From Gammaproteobacteria bacterium (GTDB lineage Bacteria > Pseudomonadota > Gammaproteobacteria > SURF-13), in assembly GCA_030680605.1 (NCBI GenBank), contig JAUXUQ010000019.1, forward strand, positions 1 through 64,000: a DNA stretch of 64,000 nt, written 5' to 3'. The notes under the pieces are model-generated. The model worked only from the letters and a program-made list of their open reading frames with translations. It made no database searches and was not told the origin of the DNA. Within the stretch, counting starts at the first letter, position 1, and each line of letters starts with the position of its first letter. Below are positions 53,293 through 64,000 of the stretch, piece by piece. The position numbers and the translations under genes were made by a program.

Positions 53293-54065
53293 CAGAGCGT
53301 GTAATTGTAATCCATCGTCAACGGCGCGTGGTCGGAGAAGCGCTGCGCCTTGTAAATCGAGGCGGACTTCACTTTATCCGCCAGTCCCTGCGTGGTGACG
53401 TGATAATCAATGCGCCAACCCACGTTTTTCGCCCACGCCTGCCCGCGGTTTGACCACCACGTATATTGCTCCGGCTCCTGATTCACCACGCGAAACGCAT
53501 CGACAAAGCCAAGCTTGTCGAATAACTGATCCATCCACGCGCGTTCTTCGGGCAGGAAGCCGGAATTCTTCTGGTTGCTGCGCCAGTTTTTGAGGTCGAT
53601 GTTTTTGTGTGCGATGTTCCAGTCGCCGCAAATAATGTATTCGCGTTTGCTGTTGCGCATTTTTTTCAGCACCGGCACCAGTCGTTCGAGCATGTCGAAT
53701 TTCACGGCCTGGCGCTCCGGGCCGGACGAGCCGGAAGGCAGGTACAACGACACCACGCTCAGGTTGCCGAAGCGCGCTTCGATATAACGGCCTTCGGCGT
53801 CGAAATCCGGCCAGCCGAGGCCCATGATGACCTTGTCCGGCTTGCGTTTGCAGTACAGCGCCACGCCGCTGTAGCCTTTTTTTACCGCGTCGTGAAAATA
53901 GCTGTGGTAGCCGTCCGGGTGCAGTGCGCTGTCCGTCAGTTGATGCTCCTGCGCCTTGGTTTCCTGCAGGCAGACGACATCCGGCTTTTGTTTCAGCATC
54001 CACGGGAAAAATCCCTTGGCCGTTGCCGAGCGGATGCCGTTCATGTTGAGGGTGATGATGCGCAT
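53292..54065 (-). CDS. xth: Exodeoxyribonuclease III
   Basis: An endonuclease/exonuclease/phosphatase-fold DNA repair enzyme of 257 residues. It carries LNMNGIRSATAKGFFPWM, VCLQETKAQEHQL, ICGDWNIAHKNIDLKNW and a C-terminal DHAPLTMDY. It acts at abasic sites and damaged 3' ends. It is transcribed with the AmpG-like gene. Confidence 0.93.
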   Translation of the reverse strand: MRIITLNMNGIRSATAKGFFPWMLKQKPDVVCLQETKAQEHQLTDSALHPDGYHSYFHDAVKKGYSGVALYCKRKPDKVIMGLGWPDFDAEGRYIEARFGNLSVVSLYLPSGSSGPERQAVKFDMLERLVPVLKKMRNSKREYIICGDWNIAHKNIDLKNWRSNQKNSGFLPEERAWMDQLFDKLGFVDAFRVVNQEPEQYTWWSNRGQAWAKNVGWRIDYHVTTQGLADKVKSASIYKAQRFSDHAPLTMDYNYTL

Positions 54066-54138
54066 GAGCGTAGCCCCGATGATACACTAGTTGTTCACTG
54101 ATAAATAAAGGCGGGATGGTATCGCAACTGATCGTTTA

Positions 54139-55464
54139 TTGTCGGCGCCGGTGCCCGTTTCCTTCGCGCAGGCATTGCGTTACTGGTTCAGGTTAGGCTG
54201 CATCAGTTTTGGCGGGCCAGCCGGTCAGATCAGCCTGATGCATGAGGAGCTGGTGGAGCGTTCACGCTGGATTTCGGAGCGGAGGTTTCTGCACGCGCTC
54301 AACTACTGCATGGTATTGCCCGGCCCGGAGGCGCAGCAGCTGGCCACGTATATCGGCTGGCTCATGCACGGCGTCAAGGGCGGCATCAGCGCCGGTGTGT
54401 TGTTTGTAGCGCCATCGCTTGTCCTGCTGGTGGTCTTGTCGTGGTTGTATGTTGCCTACGGCGATGTGTCGCTGGTGGCGGGAATATTCTATGGCATCAA
54501 GCCCGCAGTCACTGCGATAGTTGCTTTCGCTGCCTATCGCATAGGCGCGCGGGTGTTGCATAACCGGGTGCTGTGGGTGATTGCGGTCAGCGCCTTTCTG
54601 GCACTGTTTGGGCTGGGCGCACCGTTCCCCATGATTATTCTGGGCGCGGCGCTGGCCGGGTATCTGGGCGGGCGGATGGCACCCGCACTGTTCACTGCGC
54701 CACCGGCACATGCCGGCAGCCACAGGAATTACGGTGCCGCCCTGATTGATGATCATACGCCGTTGCCTGTGCATGCCACGTTCAAGCCCGCGCGGGCATT
54801 GCGGATCGTGGCGCTGGCGGCGATGCTCTGGCTGGGGGTGATGGGGCTGCTGGTGGCGCAGTTTGGCTGGCAGGGTGTGCTGGCACAGATGGGCTGGTTT
54901 TTTACCAAGGCGGCGTTGCTCACCTTTGGCGGGGCGTATGCCGTGCTGCCTTACGTCTATCAAGGCGCCGTGGAGTATTATCAGTGGTTGAGTGCGCCAC
55001 AGATGATCGACGGTCTCGCGCTGGGTGAAACCACGCCCGGACCGCTGATCATGGTAGTGGCGTTTGTCGGGTTTCTCGGAGCCTGGGGTGATGCGCTGTT
55101 CGGCCCGGACATGTTGCTGTTGGCGGGTATCATGGGTGCGGGGGTGGCGACCCTGTTTACCTTTTTACCCTCATTTGTGTTTATTCTGCTTGGCGGGCCG
55201 CTGGTGGAGTCCACGCGGCATAGCATCGGGTTGACGGCGCCGCTCACGGCTATTACCGCGGCCGTGGTGGGTGTGGTGGCGAATCTTGCCCTGTTCTTTG
55301 CCGGGCATGTATTGTGGCCTCAGGGTTTTGAGGGCGCTTTCGATCTGCCCGTATTACTGGTCGCACTGGGCGCGTTTCTTGCTTTGTACCGGTATCGTAT
55401 GGGGGTAGTTCAGGTGATACTCACCTGCGGTACACTGGGCGCACTTTATTCTTTGGTCGTATAA
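54139..55464 (+). CDS. chrA: Chromate transporter ChrA
   Basis: A CHR-family membrane protein of about 441 residues with two homologous halves. The first has [20 protein letters not shown] and [20 protein letters not shown]. The second has [19 protein letters not shown] and [20 protein letters not shown]. These are the CHR motifs of chromate efflux proteins. The start is uncertain: TTG at 54139 or GTG at 54151, neither with a clear ribosome-binding site. Confidence 0.9.
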   Translation: MSAPVPVSFAQALRYWFRLGCISFGGPAGQISLMHEELVERSRWISERRFLHALNYCMVLPGPEAQQLATYIGWLMHGVKGGISAGVLFVAPSLVLLVVLSWLYVAYGDVSLVAGIFYGIKPAVTAIVAFAAYRIGARVLHNRVLWVIAVSAFLALFGLGAPFPMIILGAALAGYLGGRMAPALFTAPPAHAGSHRNYGAALIDDHTPLPVHATFKPARALRIVALAAMLWLGVMGLLVAQFGWQGVLAQMGWFFTKAALLTFGGAYAVLPYVYQGAVEYYQWLSAPQMIDGLALGETTPGPLIMVVAFVGFLGAWGDALFGPDMLLLAGIMGAGVATLFTFLPSFVFILLGGPLVESTRHSIGLTAPLTAITAAVVGVVANLALFFAGHVLWPQGFEGAFDLPVLLVALGAFLALYRYRMGVVQVILTCGTLGALYSLVV

Positions 55465-55481
55465 GCGAGGCGTTTACGGCG

Positions 55482-56123
55482 ATGCAAGATTACCAGCACG
55501 AATTTCTCGACTTTGCCCTGGATGTTGGCGCGCTCAAGTTTGGCGAGTTTACGCTCAAGTCCGGGCGGGTGAGTCCGTACTTTTTCAACAGCGGGCTGTT
55601 CAATACCGGTGCCCGTCTGGCCCAGCTGGGGCGCTACTATGCAGCGGCGCTGGTGTATGCCGGGGTGGCCTACGACATGCTGTTCGGCCCGGCCTATAAA
55701 GGTATTCCGCTGGTGGCAGCGGTGAGTATCGCATTGGCCGACTACCACGGGCACGATCTGCCTTACGCCTTCAATCGCAAGGAGGCAAAGGATCACGGTG
55801 AAGGTGGTCTGGTGGTCGGGGCGGCGCTGGCCGGACGGGTATTGATAGTGGATGATGTGATTACCGCCGGTACATCGGTGGGTGAATCCGTTACGCTTAT
55901 CAAGGCTGCGGGTGCCATACCTGCTGGCGTGCTGATTGCGCTTGACCGCCAGGAGCGCGGTACGGGGGCACTGTCCGCCGTGCAGGAGGTACAGAAGAGT
56001 TACGAGCTGTCAGTAGCCAGTATTGCGACCTTGGAAACGCTGCTGACCTATGCCAGCCAGCAACCGGCGATCAGGCCGCATCTGGCGGCCATCGAGGCTT
56101 ATCGGGCCCGCTACGGGGTTTAG
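55482..56123 (+). CDS. pyrE: Orotate phosphoribosyltransferase
   Basis: Adds orotate to PRPP in pyrimidine synthesis, 213 residues. The PRPP loop is [16 protein letters not shown], preceded by [14 protein letters not shown] and [32 protein letters not shown] near the N-terminus is typical of gammaproteobacterial PyrE. It lies 17 bases after chrA. The 170-base gap downstream holds the desaturase promoter. Confidence 0.96.
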   Translation: MQDYQHEFLDFALDVGALKFGEFTLKSGRVSPYFFNSGLFNTGARLAQLGRYYAAALVYAGVAYDMLFGPAYKGIPLVAAVSIALADYHGHDLPYAFNRKEAKDHGEGGLVVGAALAGRVLIVDDVITAGTSVGESVTLIKAAGAIPAGVLIALDRQERGTGALSAVQEVQKSYELSVASIATLETLLTYASQQPAIRPHLAAIEAYRARYGV

Positions 56124-56230
56124 GGTGGAGCGGTGAATTTGCAGTTAAAATGCGCAAAAATCGGAAAAATTCTTGTAACATTCTGGTTTTGAGGCGGTCT
56201 AAAGCGGGGACAGTGTATCGGATACGTCTA

Positions 56231-56258
56231 TTAGGGCTGGGTCAGTCTCTGCTATAAT
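56231..56258 (+). promoter_or_regulatory. Promoter of the desaturase gene
   Basis: TATAAT at 56253-56258 is a perfect -10, with TTAGGG at 56231-56236 as a weak -35 (16-base spacer). The leader to the ATG at 56294 is about 30 bases and contains GGGAG. Confidence 0.55.
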
Positions 56259-56293
56259 AGGACAATTAATTTTCATTCTGCCGGGAGTCGCTC

Positions 56294-57493
56294 ATGATGG
56301 ATGGACTGTTAAATATGCTGGCGGGTGGGTGGCTACAGCTGTCGGGCTGGGAGTTGGTTGTGGTCACGCTGGTCATGACCCACATTACTATTGCTTCGGT
56401 GACCATCTTTCTGCACCGTCATCAGGCGCACCGCGGGCTGGAGCTGCACCCGCTGCCCAGCCATTTTTTCCGTTTCTGGCTGTGGCTCACCACCGGCATG
56501 GTGACCAAGGACTGGGTGGCAATCCACCGCAAGCACCACGCCAAGGTCGAAACCACAGAGGACCCACACAGCCCGAAAGTCTTCGGTCTGCGCAAGCTGC
56601 TGTTGCAGGGTGCCGAGCTCTATCGCGCCGAGGCGAAAAAACAGGACACACTGGACAATTACGGCCACAACACCCCGGACGACTGGCTGGAGCGCAATAT
56701 CTATACGCCCCGTACCGGTTGGGGCATCCGGATCATGCTGATTATCGACCTCATGCTGTTCGGTGCGGCGGGCCTCGCGATATGGGCAGTCCAGATGATC
56801 TGGATCCCCGTCACTGCGGCGGGCGTCATCAATGGTATCGGCCACTGGTGGGGCTATCGCAACTACGAGTCTCCGGACGCCTCCACCAACATCGTGCCGT
56901 GGGGCATCCTGATCGGCGGCGAAGAGTTGCATAACAATCACCATGCCTTCGGCAGTTCCGCCAAGCTTTCTTCCAAGTGGTGGGAATTCGATATCGGCTG
57001 GTTTTATATCCGTACCCTTGAGACCCTCGGCCTTGCGCGCGTCAAGAAGGTGGCCGTGGAGCCGGTGATGGTGCAGACCAAGCATATGGTGGACATGGAT
57101 ACGGTCAAGGCCGTGATTACGCACCGCATGCGCGTGATGGCTCATTATGCGCAGGACGTACTGGCACACGTGCATGCGGAAGAGGTGCGCATTGCCCAGG
57201 GCGCATACCGTTCCCTGCTCAAGCGCGCGCGTGGTCTGCTGGTGCGTGAGGAATCTCTGCTGAACGAGGATGCGCGCGCCAAGTTGCAGGCAGTGCTGAG
57301 CCAGAGCGCGCAACTGCAGACGGTGTACCAGTACAAGCAGCGGCTGCAGCAGATCTGGCAGCGCTCCGCCGAGACCCATGAAAACCTGCTGCATGCATTG
57401 CAGGACTGGTGCAAGCAGGCCGAAGCGACCGGTATCCAGGCGTTGCAGGAGTTCTCTCACAAGCTGCGTGCCTACTCGCTGCAACCGGCATAA
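56294..57493 (+). CDS. Membrane fatty-acid desaturase
   Basis: An acyl-lipid or acyl-CoA desaturase of 399 residues, delta-9 type by its motifs. The three histidine boxes that bind the di-iron centre are HRHQAH, HRKHH and HNNHH (in EELHNNHHAFGSS). Hydrophobic helices surround them. The last about 120 residues (from TVKAVITHRMRVMAHYA) form a helical cytoplasmic tail beyond the catalytic core. It introduces double bonds into membrane lipids, useful at low temperature. It is a single gene with its own promoter and a strong terminator. Confidence 0.9.
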   Translation: MMDGLLNMLAGGWLQLSGWELVVVTLVMTHITIASVTIFLHRHQAHRGLELHPLPSHFFRFWLWLTTGMVTKDWVAIHRKHHAKVETTEDPHSPKVFGLRKLLLQGAELYRAEAKKQDTLDNYGHNTPDDWLERNIYTPRTGWGIRIMLIIDLMLFGAAGLAIWAVQMIWIPVTAAGVINGIGHWWGYRNYESPDASTNIVPWGILIGGEELHNNHHAFGSSAKLSSKWWEFDIGWFYIRTLETLGLARVKKVAVEPVMVQTKHMVDMDTVKAVITHRMRVMAHYAQDVLAHVHAEEVRIAQGAYRSLLKRARGLLVREESLLNEDARAKLQAVLSQSAQLQTVYQYKQRLQQIWQRSAETHENLLHALQDWCKQAEATGIQALQEFSHKLRAYSLQPA

Positions 57494-57509
57494 GTTCACA
57501 AGCAGTTAA

Positions 57510-57546
57510 CCCATAAAAAACCCGCCAGTGGCGGGTTTTTTATGGG
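57510..57546. terminator. Bidirectional terminator between desaturase and rpmG
   Basis: A perfect 17-base stem CCCATAAAAAACCCGCC-AGT-GGCGGGTTTTTTATGGG. A-tract and T-tract flank the GC core, so it can end transcripts from both converging genes. Confidence 0.93.
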
Positions 57547-57567
57547 TGAAAGATGGCAGCTGTGGGT

Positions 57568-57723
57568 CTACTTGATCTTGCCTTCCTTGTAGGCCACATG
57601 CTTGCGCACCACGGGATCGTACTTCTTGATTTCCATCTTTTCCGGCATGGTGCGACGGTTTTTGGTGGTGGTGTAGAAGTGACCGGTGTCGGCACTGGAA
57701 ACGAGCTTGATTTTTTCACGCAT
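57568..57723 (-). CDS. rpmG: 50S ribosomal protein L33
   Basis: A protein of 51 residues, [20 protein letters not shown] followed by [17 protein letters not shown] and ending [11 protein letters not shown]. This matches L33. It lacks the two CxxC zinc pairs found in some L33 proteins, so it is the zinc-independent form. It lies 12 bases after rpmB, the universal rpmB-rpmG pair. Confidence 0.96.
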   Translation of the reverse strand: MREKIKLVSSADTGHFYTTTKNRRTMPEKMEIKKYDPVVRKHVAYKEGKIK

Positions 57724-57735
57724 GGCGTAGCCCCC

Positions 57736-57972
57736 TTAAAATTTTTCGCCACGGCTGCGCATATCAGCAAGCACATGGTCGATACCGAGCTTGTCGATGA
57801 TGCGCATACCCTTGCAGGTGAGGCGCAGGCGCACCCAGCGCCGTTCGGTTTCAACCCAGAAGCGATGATAGCCCAGGTTGGGCAGGAAGCGCCGCTTGGT
57901 TCTGTTATTGGCGTGCGACACGTTATTGCCCGCCACGGGGCGCTTACCGGTCACTTGGCATACTCTGGACAT
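57736..57972 (-). CDS. rpmB: 50S ribosomal protein L28
   Basis: A protein of 78 residues, [20 protein letters not shown], with [13 protein letters not shown] and [15 protein letters not shown]. The start at 57972 is chosen over a GTG-type start eight codons upstream because the N-terminus is invariant in the family. It is encoded upstream of rpmG and downstream of radC. Confidence 0.96.
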   Translation of the reverse strand: MSRVCQVTGKRPVAGNNVSHANNRTKRRFLPNLGYHRFWVETERRWVRLRLTCKGMRIIDKLGIDHVLADMRSRGEKF

Positions 57973-58051
57973 GGTGAAATTCCTTAAAACAATCACTCGC
58001 AGCCGTCTATTCTAGCAAGAATCAGGGCCCGACGACAAGAATCCTGGGCGT

Positions 58052-58726
58052 TTATATCAACCCGCGTTCGGCCAGCGACACGGCGCGCCCGTCGCCGATA
58101 ATGAAGTGGTCCAGCAGGCGGATATCGACCAGCGCCAGCGCTGCCTGGAGCCGCTGGGTGATATGGTGGTCGGCCGGGCTCGGTTCGGCCACTCCGGAGG
58201 GATGGTTGTGGGCCAGAATTACCGCCGCTGCGTTGCGCGCCAGGGCCTGTTTGACGACCTCGCGCGGGTGTACGCTGGCGCTGTCGATGGTGCCATGAAA
58301 CAGCTCATCGAAGGCGATGACACGGTGACGCTGATCAAGAAACAGGCAACCAAAGACCTCGTGGCGGTAGGCGCGCAGGTGTGCGCAGAGGTAGTCGCGA
58401 GTGGCGTCGGGGTGGCCCAGCGCATTACCCCGCTTGATTTGCGCCCCCAGGTAGCGGCGGGTCATTTCCAGTATGGCCTGGAGCTGGGAGCATTTGGCCG
58501 GCCCCAGCCCGACCGTGGCAGAGAGGGCATCACGCTCTGATTCCAGTAAGCCACGCAGGCTGCCGAACTGCTGCAACAGGTCGCGGGCGAGGTCGATGGC
58601 GGTTTTGCCGCGTACCCCGGTGCGCAGGAAGATGGCGAGCAATTCCGCGTCGGAGAGCGCCCCGGGCCCTCGGGCCAGCAGCTTTTCGCGCGGGCGCTCC
58701 TGTTGCGGCCAGTCGGTGATCGCCAC
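58052..58726 (-). CDS. radC: RadC-family JAMM protein
   Basis: A protein of 224 residues with an N-terminal helix-hairpin-helix region (GARGVRGK-like [20 protein letters not shown]) and a C-terminal JAMM metalloprotease-like domain. The metal motif is ILAHNHPSG followed by [11 protein letters not shown]. The old link to recombinational repair is not supported by later work, so the role is uncertain. It is divergent from coaBC, the usual arrangement. Confidence 0.93.
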   Translation of the reverse strand: MAITDWPQQERPREKLLARGPGALSDAELLAIFLRTGVRGKTAIDLARDLLQQFGSLRGLLESERDALSATVGLGPAKCSQLQAILEMTRRYLGAQIKRGNALGHPDATRDYLCAHLRAYRHEVFGCLFLDQRHRVIAFDELFHGTIDSASVHPREVVKQALARNAAAVILAHNHPSGVAEPSPADHHITQRLQAALALVDIRLLDHFIIGDGRAVSLAERGLI

Positions 58727-58753
58727 GAGAACCCCCTAATTTCATGATAGTTG

Positions 58754-58768
58754 GGGTAAACTTTACCC
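58754..58768. promoter_or_regulatory. Palindrome at the coaBC start
   Basis: GGGTAAA-C-TTTACCC, a 15-base perfect odd palindrome ending one base before the coaBC ATG (58770). It may be an operator between radC and coaBC or a small hairpin masking the translation start. No factor is known to me. Confidence 0.45.
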
Positions 58769-58769
58769 T

Positions 58770-59978
58770 ATGAATGCGCTAGTCAACAAACACATCCTGC
58801 TCGGGGTGAGCGGCGGTATTGCCGCCTACAAGAGTGCCGATCTGGTGCGCCGCTTGCGCGAGGCGGGGGCGGAGGTGCGGGTGGTGATGACGCGCGCGGC
58901 CACGGAGTTTATTACCCCGCTGACGTTGCAGGCCTTGTCCGGGCATGCGGTGCGGCTCGACATTTTTGATCCACAGGCCGAGGCGGCGATGGGGCATATC
59001 GAGCTGGCGCGCTGGGCCGACGCCGTGCTGGTGGCGCCCGCGAGCGCCGATTTCATGGCCCGGCTGACCCATGGCCGGGGTGATGATTTACTGAGCACGC
59101 TGTGCCTTGCAACCACCGCACCGATCGCGCTGGCGCCCGCCATGAACCAGCAGATGTGGCTGAATGCGGCGACTCAGGCCAACAAGGAGGTGCTGGAGCA
59201 GCGTGGCATACGACTGTTCGGGCCAGCCACAGGCTCACAGGCCTGTGGCGAAACCGGGCCGGGTCGCATGCTGGAGCCTGCGGATATCGTGCCGCAGGTG
59301 GTTGGGTTGTTCCAGACGAATGTACTTTCAGGTCTGCGGGTATTGGTGAGCGCCGGCCCCACGCGCGAGCTGATTGATCCGGTGCGTTACATCAGTAACC
59401 GCAGTTCCGGCAAGATGGGCTACGCACTGGCCGAGGCCGCCACCGAGGCAGGTGCCGAGGTGACGCTGGTGAGTGGGCCGGTGATGCTGGCCGTACCTGA
59501 GCGAGTGCGGTGTATCGATGTGCAAAGTGCGCGCGAGATGCATGCAGCGGTGCTGGCGCAGGCGCCCAGCCACGCTATTTTCATCGCTGCGGCTGCGGTG
59601 GCGGACTATCACGTTGCCGACAGCGTGCCGCAAAAGATCAAAAAGACCCAGGAGGTGCTGGCGCTTTCGCTGGTACGCAACCCCGACATTCTGGGAGATG
59701 TGGCCGCGATGCCGAATGCGCCGTTTACCGTGGGTTTTGCCGCCGAGACGGAAAATCTGGAGTTGAATGCGCAGGCCAAGCGCGCCCAGAAAAAACTCGA
59801 CCTGATCGCTGCGAATCTGGTCAGCCGCCCGGATATCGGTTTCGACAGCGATGACAACGAACTCAAGCTGTTCTGGGAAGGTGGCACCCGGGAGCTGGCG
59901 CGCGCCACAAAAACCCGGCTCGCACGTACACTCATTTCAATTATCGCCGAGCAGTACCATGCAAAAAATCCAGCTTAA
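58770..59978 (+). CDS. coaBC: Bifunctional phosphopantothenoylcysteine decarboxylase/synthetase
   Basis: Two steps of coenzyme A synthesis in one protein of 402 residues. The N-terminal flavoprotein CoaC domain (about 1-185) has [34 protein letters not shown] and PAMNQQMW. The C-terminal CoaB domain has [31 protein letters not shown] and KIKK. The start is just after a palindrome. Its 3' end overlaps dut by 20 bases. Confidence 0.95.
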   Translation: MNALVNKHILLGVSGGIAAYKSADLVRRLREAGAEVRVVMTRAATEFITPLTLQALSGHAVRLDIFDPQAEAAMGHIELARWADAVLVAPASADFMARLTHGRGDDLLSTLCLATTAPIALAPAMNQQMWLNAATQANKEVLEQRGIRLFGPATGSQACGETGPGRMLEPADIVPQVVGLFQTNVLSGLRVLVSAGPTRELIDPVRYISNRSSGKMGYALAEAATEAGAEVTLVSGPVMLAVPERVRCIDVQSAREMHAAVLAQAPSHAIFIAAAAVADYHVADSVPQKIKKTQEVLALSLVRNPDILGDVAAMPNAPFTVGFAAETENLELNAQAKRAQKKLDLIAANLVSRPDIGFDSDDNELKLFWEGGTRELARATKTRLARTLISIIAEQYHAKNPA

Positions 59979-60414
59979 AATCATCGACGCCCGTATCGGT
60001 AATGAATTTCCCCTGCCGCAGTATGCTACCGAGGGTGCAGCCGGTATGGATTTGCGCGCCTGCCTGGAAGATGCGCTGACTATTGCGCCGGGAGAAACGC
60101 ACCTGATTCCGACCGGTCTTGCCATCCATATTGCCGATGCCACGCTGGCCGCCGTGTTGCTGCCGCGCTCGGGGCTGGGCCACAAGCACGGCATCGTGTT
60201 GGGTAATCTAGTGGGGTTGATTGACTCCGACTATCAGGGTCAGGTGTTTGTCTCGTGCTGGAACCGTGGTCGGGAGCCTTTTAGTATCGGTGTCGGCGAG
60301 CGCATCGCGCAGATGGTGTTTGTACCTGTGGTGCAAGCCCAGTTTGAAGTGGTAGACGAGTTTGATGCCAGCCAGCGTGGCGCAGGTGGCTTCGGCCATT
60401 CCGGCACACAGTAA
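59959..60414 (+). CDS. dut: dUTP diphosphatase
   Basis: Hydrolyses dUTP to dUMP, keeping uracil out of DNA, 151 residues. The five trimeric dUTPase motifs are visible: [44 protein letters not shown] and the C-terminal [10 protein letters not shown]. The start at 59959 lies within the end of coaBC, the common coaBC-dut overlap. Confidence 0.96.
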   Translation: MQKIQLKIIDARIGNEFPLPQYATEGAAGMDLRACLEDALTIAPGETHLIPTGLAIHIADATLAAVLLPRSGLGHKHGIVLGNLVGLIDSDYQGQVFVSCWNRGREPFSIGVGERIAQMVFVPVVQAQFEVVDEFDASQRGAGGFGHSGTQ

Positions 60415-60478
60415 GAAATACGCAGCCTGTAGCGAGCAACACGTTACAAGAACACAGAAAACAACAGAATAATAAAGA

Positions 60479-62762
<2,284 letters not shown>

Positions 62763-62769
62763 GATTGTG

Positions 62770-63045
62770 ATGAGTCACGCCAGGGTAAGCGCCTACTTTT
62801 CCAGCAGCGCAGAAATTGCCCGGTTGTGCACCCAAAACGGCTGGCCTGACCCGGCCAGCATGCGCGTCGAGGTGCTGGAAGAAACCCCTGCTCAGATCGT
62901 GTGTGCCGTGACCTTTGATGAAGTCATCATGGAGGGCTCGGGCTGCGAGGCGGCGCGTGTCGCCTGCTGGGGACGTTTTCACCTGCGTCTGGATGGCCAG
63001 GGTGAGGTTATGGGTGTGGAGCTTGCCGGGGGAGATCACCTGTAG
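62770..63045 (+). CDS. Small uncharacterised protein
   Basis: A protein of 91 residues that I do not recognise. It begins MSHARVSAYFSSSAEIARLC, with a mixed alpha/beta pattern including VEVLEETPAQIVCAVTFDEV and ARVACWGRFHLRLDGQGEVM. It has no signal peptide or membrane segment. It starts seven bases after the argB stop on the same strand, so co-transcription with argB is likely. GTG at 62767 is an alternative start. Confidence 0.65.
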   Translation: MSHARVSAYFSSSAEIARLCTQNGWPDPASMRVEVLEETPAQIVCAVTFDEVIMEGSGCEAARVACWGRFHLRLDGQGEVMGVELAGGDHL

Positions 63046-63060
63046 CAACTGCGGTGACAA

Positions 63061-63699
63061 TTACGGTTGGGGCGCTGTGCTGGTCTTGAGTTCGCGGAAA
63101 CGCTGCAGGTCGTTCTCGGCCTGTTGCCGAATGGTCTCCTGCTCGGTCTGTTTGATCTTGATGAAGGTTGTATATTTTTCGATCTGCGCCTTGGTGTCCA
63201 GAATATCGTTCTGCAGTTTTTCCGGTACAGGCGCGCCCTGCTTTGCAAACTGGTCAGCTTCCTTGGTCTGGGCGGCCAACCGTGGTTCCAGTTTTCCTCT
63301 GTAGGTGGTATGCATACTGATCTCGCCTGCCACGGTCGCCAGCTTTCTGTCTCGCACTTGAGTAATGTCGTGCTCGGACGTGTAAGAACTGAGTAGCGTC
63401 CTGTCGCGCGTAGTCTGGTCGGCGGCACGGTGCTTTTCTGCCTCCAGGGCTTGTTGCCTGTGCTGCTCTTCAGTCAATTGTGCCTCGGTTTTCGGGCCTT
63501 CAATGGATTTGACGGTGACGCCCTGCTTGTTGAGCTCTGTATGGCCCTGCTGGGTATATTCCGGAGGAATCTTGTCGCCGTAATGCACCGCGCCGTTTTC
63601 GTCCACCCACTTATAGAGTTTGCCGGCGGCAAGTTCGCCGGACGGTGCGGCGATGACCAGGATTATGAGCAGTGTGCGTAGAAGACCACGAAGTTTCAT
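63061..63699 (-). CDS. Exported DUF4124 coiled-coil protein
   Basis: A protein of 212 residues with a signal peptide (MKLRGLLRTLLIILVIAAPS, cleavage near residue 26). A DUF4124 segment follows: KLYKWVDENGAVHYGDKIPP. The rest is a long charged coiled coil (about 75-200), ending Pro/Gln-rich. The start at 63699 follows GGAG at nine bases. The function is unknown; such proteins are common in gammaproteobacterial envelopes. Confidence 0.85.
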   Translation of the reverse strand: MKLRGLLRTLLIILVIAAPSGELAAGKLYKWVDENGAVHYGDKIPPEYTQQGHTELNKQGVTVKSIEGPKTEAQLTEEQHRQQALEAEKHRAADQTTRDRTLLSSYTSEHDITQVRDRKLATVAGEISMHTTYRGKLEPRLAAQTKEADQFAKQGAPVPEKLQNDILDTKAQIEKYTTFIKIKQTEQETIRQQAENDLQRFRELKTSTAPQP

Positions 63700-63747
63700 G
63701 TCGTCATTCTCCGGCTCCAATGGTGGAGCATGTAAACGTCCGCTATA

Positions 63748-64000
63748 TTACCGGTCGAGCAGGACGCGCGCACGCTTGAGTGCGGCGCGCACCTGCGACG
63801 GCGCGGTGCCGCCGACGTGGTTGCGTGCAGCAATGGAGCCTTCCACGGTAAGCACCTCAAATACATCCGGCCCGATCACTGGCGCATGCGTACGCAACTC
63901 TTCCAGCGTGAGCTGCTCCAGCAGGTGGCCGCTGTCGATGCAGTGGCGTACCGTTTTGCCTACTATTTCGTGCGCGTCGCGGAACGGCACGCCCTTGCGT
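63748..64000 (-). CDS. argH: Argininosuccinate lyase (3' end only)
   Basis: The C-terminal 84 residues of ArgH, reading RKGVPFRDAHEIVGKTVRHC, then QLTLEELRTHAPVIGPDVFE and a final SIAARNHVGGTAPSQVRAAL. The motif GVPFRDAH and the C-terminal NHVGGTAP are diagnostic. The gene is cut by the right edge. Confidence 0.95.
   Translation of the reverse strand, partial: RKGVPFRDAHEIVGKTVRHCIDSGHLLEQLTLEELRTHAPVIGPDVFEVLTVEGSIAARNHVGGTAPSQVRAALKRARVLLDR

Overview
The window looks like chromosome of a chemolithoautotrophic gammaproteobacterium, most plausibly a sulfur oxidiser. The evidence is a complete-looking alpha-carboxysome operon, a second CO2-fixing Rubisco and gammaproteobacterial housekeeping order (rpmG-rpmB-radC-coaBC-dut-algC-argB and nrdR-ribD-ribE-ribBA-ribH-nusB-thiL-pgpA). 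The species cannot be fixed from the sequence alone. No tRNA, rRNA, CRISPR array or intact insertion sequence was seen.

Layout. (1) 1-6272, minus strand: alpha-carboxysome operon cbbL-cbbS-csoS2-csoSCA-csoS4A-csoS4B-csoS1 (csoS1 is cut by the left edge). (2) 6568-11345: one LysR regulator (cbbR), then on the plus strand a red-like Form IC Rubisco (cbbL, cbbS), its AAA+ activase cbbX and a beta-carbonic anhydrase. CbbR lies between the two Rubisco operons, and candidate CbbR sites lie on both sides of it. (3) 11371-17067: purC, tsaC/sua5, a frameshifted nhaA, purE, purK and a terC remnant with two stop codons. (4) 17364-23181: a visibly GC-rich Mrp-type Na+/H+ antiporter operon (A/B fusion, C, D, E, F, G). 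(5) 23415-29456: nadC on the plus strand, then on the minus strand an orphan methyltransferase-like gene, pgpA, thiL, nusB, ribH, a RibBA-like protein and riboflavin synthase.

(6) 29522-42832, minus strand: a block of ten signalling genes of about 13 kb. It contains three histidine kinases, six receiver domains, an HD-GYP phosphodiesterase, a GGDEF-EAL protein, an MglA-like GTPase, a receiver-fused PilB/GspE-type ATPase and a di-haem peroxidase-like protein. Nine of the ten genes form one tightly packed unit preceded by a strong match to a sigma-28 (FliA) promoter. The block sits between ribD and riboflavin synthase, so it splits an otherwise standard riboflavin/nusB/thiL gene order. This is the most interesting part of the window.

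(7) 43047-46579: ribD, nrdR and glyA (minus), ppiB (plus). (8) 46928-56123: a DUF2156-like/GNAT pair, ettA, metX-metW, an AmpG-like transporter with xth, chrA and pyrE. (9) 56294-64000: a fatty-acid desaturase, rpmG, rpmB, radC, coaBC, dut, algC, argB, two uncharacterised proteins and the 3' end of argH.

How the genes may work together. The carboxysome and the Form IC/CbbX module give two routes of CO2 fixation, probably suited to low and high CO2 and possibly switched by one CbbR. The signalling block has the parts expected for coupling a redox or stress signal, through phosphorelay and cyclic di-GMP turnover, to a polarity or motility output. That last reading is inference from domain content and the sigma-28 promoter.
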